Assembly (NCBI GenBank): GCA_025924495.1
Contig: JAICIG010000452.1
Coordinates: 1 to 6,315, forward strand
Source of the DNA: Pirellulales bacterium
GTDB taxonomy: Bacteria > Planctomycetota > Planctomycetia > Pirellulales > JAICIG01
Reading direction: 5' to 3'
Length of the DNA stretch: 6,315 nt
Positions within the stretch are counted from its first letter, which is position 1. The number at the start of each line of letters is the position of its first letter. The position numbers and the translations under genes were made by a program. The notes beneath the pieces are model-generated. The model worked only from the letters and a program-made list of their open reading frames with translations, did not search any database and was not told where the DNA came from. Below are positions 5,875 to 6,315 of the stretch, one piece after another.

Positions 5875-6315
5875 CTAGCCGCCGCTTGCCCTGTACAACA
5901 TGGCCACCGATCGGGCTTCGAGGCGGTACGTGTCGCCGGCAATCGCCGGGGCCGTCTCCCAAGGAACGATGTCCTGCGGCGAATCGAGCGAAGTGTCGAT
6001 CCAGCGGCGCCAGGGGCTTTCCTTGGTTGCTGCGGGCAACTCGAAGTCGAGCGGCTCCCAATAAGCGTTCAGCATCAGGTGGAAGAACAGATCTTCTTCG
6101 GGCAGCTCGGCGACCAAGGCGATGCTGTGCGAGTGGTCGCTCCAGTCCGGCTGGTTGAGCTTGACGCCATGCCAAGCCTTGTTCGCAGCGTCGAGGAACG
6201 AGCTGAGACTGACTCGCAACCGCTCATGCTCCACGTCACGCAACAATCTGCGAGCGTTGAGCACGCTCACGAAGCGATGCAACTCGGCATGTTGCTCGAC
6301 AAGTCGCCAGTCGAA
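5875..6315 (-). CDS. glgX: Glycogen debranching enzyme (GlgX/TreX type), C-terminal end only
   Basis: Last 146 residues of a GH13 enzyme that hydrolyses alpha-1,6 branches of glycogen; the catalytic domain lies beyond the right window edge. The visible part begins FDWRLVEQHAELHRFVSVLN, matching the end of the GH13 barrel where these enzymes read DW...L.RF...L..LR. The C-terminal beta domain follows with WHGVKLNQPDWSD (48-60), MLNAYWEPLDFELP (81-94), PWRRWIDTSL (101-110) and ARSVAMLYR (134-142), all typical of GlgX. It ends at a TAG at 5877-5875. TreX of trehalose pathways has the same C-terminus, so symbol choice between glgX and treX is open. A 213-base gap without a clear terminator separates it from the beta-barrel gene. 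Family assignment is firm. Confidence 0.92.
   Translation of the reverse strand, partial: FDWRLVEQHAELHRFVSVLNARRLLRDVEHERLRVSLSSFLDAANKAWHGVKLNQPDWSDHSHSIALVAELPEEDLFFHLMLNAYWEPLDFELPAATKESPWRRWIDTSLDSPQDIVPWETAPAIAGDTYRLEARSVAMLYRASGG

Overview
All recognisable genes in this window lie on the minus strand, so they read from high to low coordinates. The DNA is GC-rich. A bacterium of the Planctomycetota (Pirellulales-like) is the best guess. The reasons are a short intergenic motif that reads NPKRQRE on the plus strand, which I recall as very common between genes in that phylum, and a YHS-like protein of a type I associate with the same group. This assignment is inference.

Layout in the direction of transcription. 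(1) 6315-5875: the C-terminal end of a GlgX/TreX-type glycogen debranching enzyme, cut by the window edge. (2) 5661-4840: a secreted outer-membrane beta-barrel protein with a signal peptide and a C-terminal Phe. (3) 4731-3964: a four-helix inner-membrane protein resembling DUF4239. (4) 3963-3373: about 590 bases without a credible gene. This stretch holds inverted repeats, the planctomycete-type repeat and, near its 3' end on the minus strand, a well-spaced sigma-54-type -24/-12 element. (5) 3372-1: a probable operon of three parts. It starts with a coiled-coil protein ending in a YHS-like domain, continues with a PPK2-family polyphosphate kinase (1779-2729), and ends with a phosphoketolase (from 1680, running off the window).

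The most interesting part is the 3372-1 operon. Phosphoketolase makes acetyl phosphate directly from sugar phosphates, and PPK2 moves phosphate between polyphosphate and nucleotides. Together they suggest a reserve-energy module, possibly under RpoN control. The debranching enzyme at the other end of the window would feed sugar phosphate from glycogen, but nothing in the sequence links it to the operon. The YHS-like frame has no stop before ppk2 and instead runs into it out of register. Either one base is extra (an AAAA run lies exactly there) and the two are one fused protein, or the upstream gene has lost its stop codon. Two GC-rich stem-loops fill the spacer between ppk2 and the phosphoketolase gene, which has a strong ribosome binding site.

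No tRNA, rRNA, CRISPR array, insertion sequence or convincing rho-independent terminator was seen.
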